NCBI GenBank assembly: GCA_964458835.1
Contig: CAYWKV010000013.1
Location: forward strand, 1 to 32,851
DNA from: JAHJQQ01 sp964458835
GTDB taxonomy: Bacteria; Pseudomonadota; Gammaproteobacteria; Thiohalobacterales; Thiohalobacteraceae
Direction: 5' to 3'
Length of the DNA stretch: 32,851 bases
The notes beneath the pieces were generated by a model. That model was not told the DNA's origin. It made no database searches and saw nothing but the letters and a program-made list of their open reading frames with translations. The position numbers and the translations under genes were made by a program. Below, piece by piece: positions 32,819 to 32,851 of this stretch; the first letter of the stretch is position 1; each line of letters begins with the position of its first letter.

Positions 32819-32851
32819 CGTCATTGCGAGGAGCGTAGCGACGCGGCAATC
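32819..32851. repeat. Start of a dispersed CGTCATTGCGAGG-type repeat, cut by the window
   Basis: The sequence beginning CGTCATTGCGAGGAGCG and ending GCGGCAATC is of the common dispersed repeat found in many proteobacterial genomes. ATTGC and GCAAT form its inner inverted arms. The element runs off the window edge, so its extent is unknown. Confidence 0.6.

Overview
The window reads as chromosomal DNA from a GC-rich Gram-negative bacterium, most likely a gammaproteobacterial sulfur oxidiser (Chromatiales-like). Evidence for this is dsrA and dsrB with intact sirohaem/Fe-S cysteine patterns beside a DsrC-family gene, several c-type cytochromes, outer-membrane barrels, an OmpR/EnvZ pair, an RND pump and a BCCT osmolyte transporter that suggests salt tolerance. 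I saw no phage, plasmid, transposase, tRNA, rRNA or CRISPR. The window holds a 10-N assembly gap at 1325-1334 flanked by repeats.

Layout. 1-4354: an outer-membrane porin, the gap with REP-like hairpins, a BetT-type transporter, and a two-gene unit ending in an MTH1187-type thiamine-binding protein. 4411-4620: a dispersed inverted repeat. 4647-6388: pcm and rtcA, translationally coupled. 6686-11074: RND adaptor and permease without an outer-membrane channel gene. 11418-12461: a periplasmic catalase-like peroxidase. 12582-15589: dsrA, dsrB and a DsrC-family gene closed by a strong terminator. 16023-17020: DUF488 and CBS-domain genes. 17237-18577: a possible small ORF, Rnk, and a stand-alone EF-G domain V protein. 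18602-22105: a porin-like barrel divergent from ompR-envZ, with a tandem 10-bp site between them. 22269-28026: cytochrome c4, then a convergent minus-strand set (FadL-type barrel, cytochrome c-rhodanese lipoprotein, Tll0287-like haem protein, cytochrome c'-like protein, cytochrome b). 28322-30076: an HTH/degenerate-receiver/PAS-like/degenerate-EAL protein. 30175-32670: three arsenosugar biosynthesis genes (arsS and two glycosyltransferase-like genes). 32703-32851: a MITE-like element and the start of a second dispersed repeat.

How the parts may work together. DsrAB would oxidise sulfur-chain sulfur to sulfite in the cytoplasm. The adjacent DsrC-family protein lacks the C-terminal cysteine needed for the trisulfide cycle, so it is probably an accessory or regulatory paralogue. 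The FadL/cytochrome/rhodanese set looks like an envelope redox module. One 10-bp tandem motif occurs upstream of ompR and a similar one upstream of fadL, which suggests that OmpR controls envelope genes here. The points most worth following are this redox module with its cysteine-less rhodanese, the DsrC variant, the EF-G domain V protein next to Rnk, and the FimX-like degenerate EAL protein with an N-terminal helix-turn-helix.
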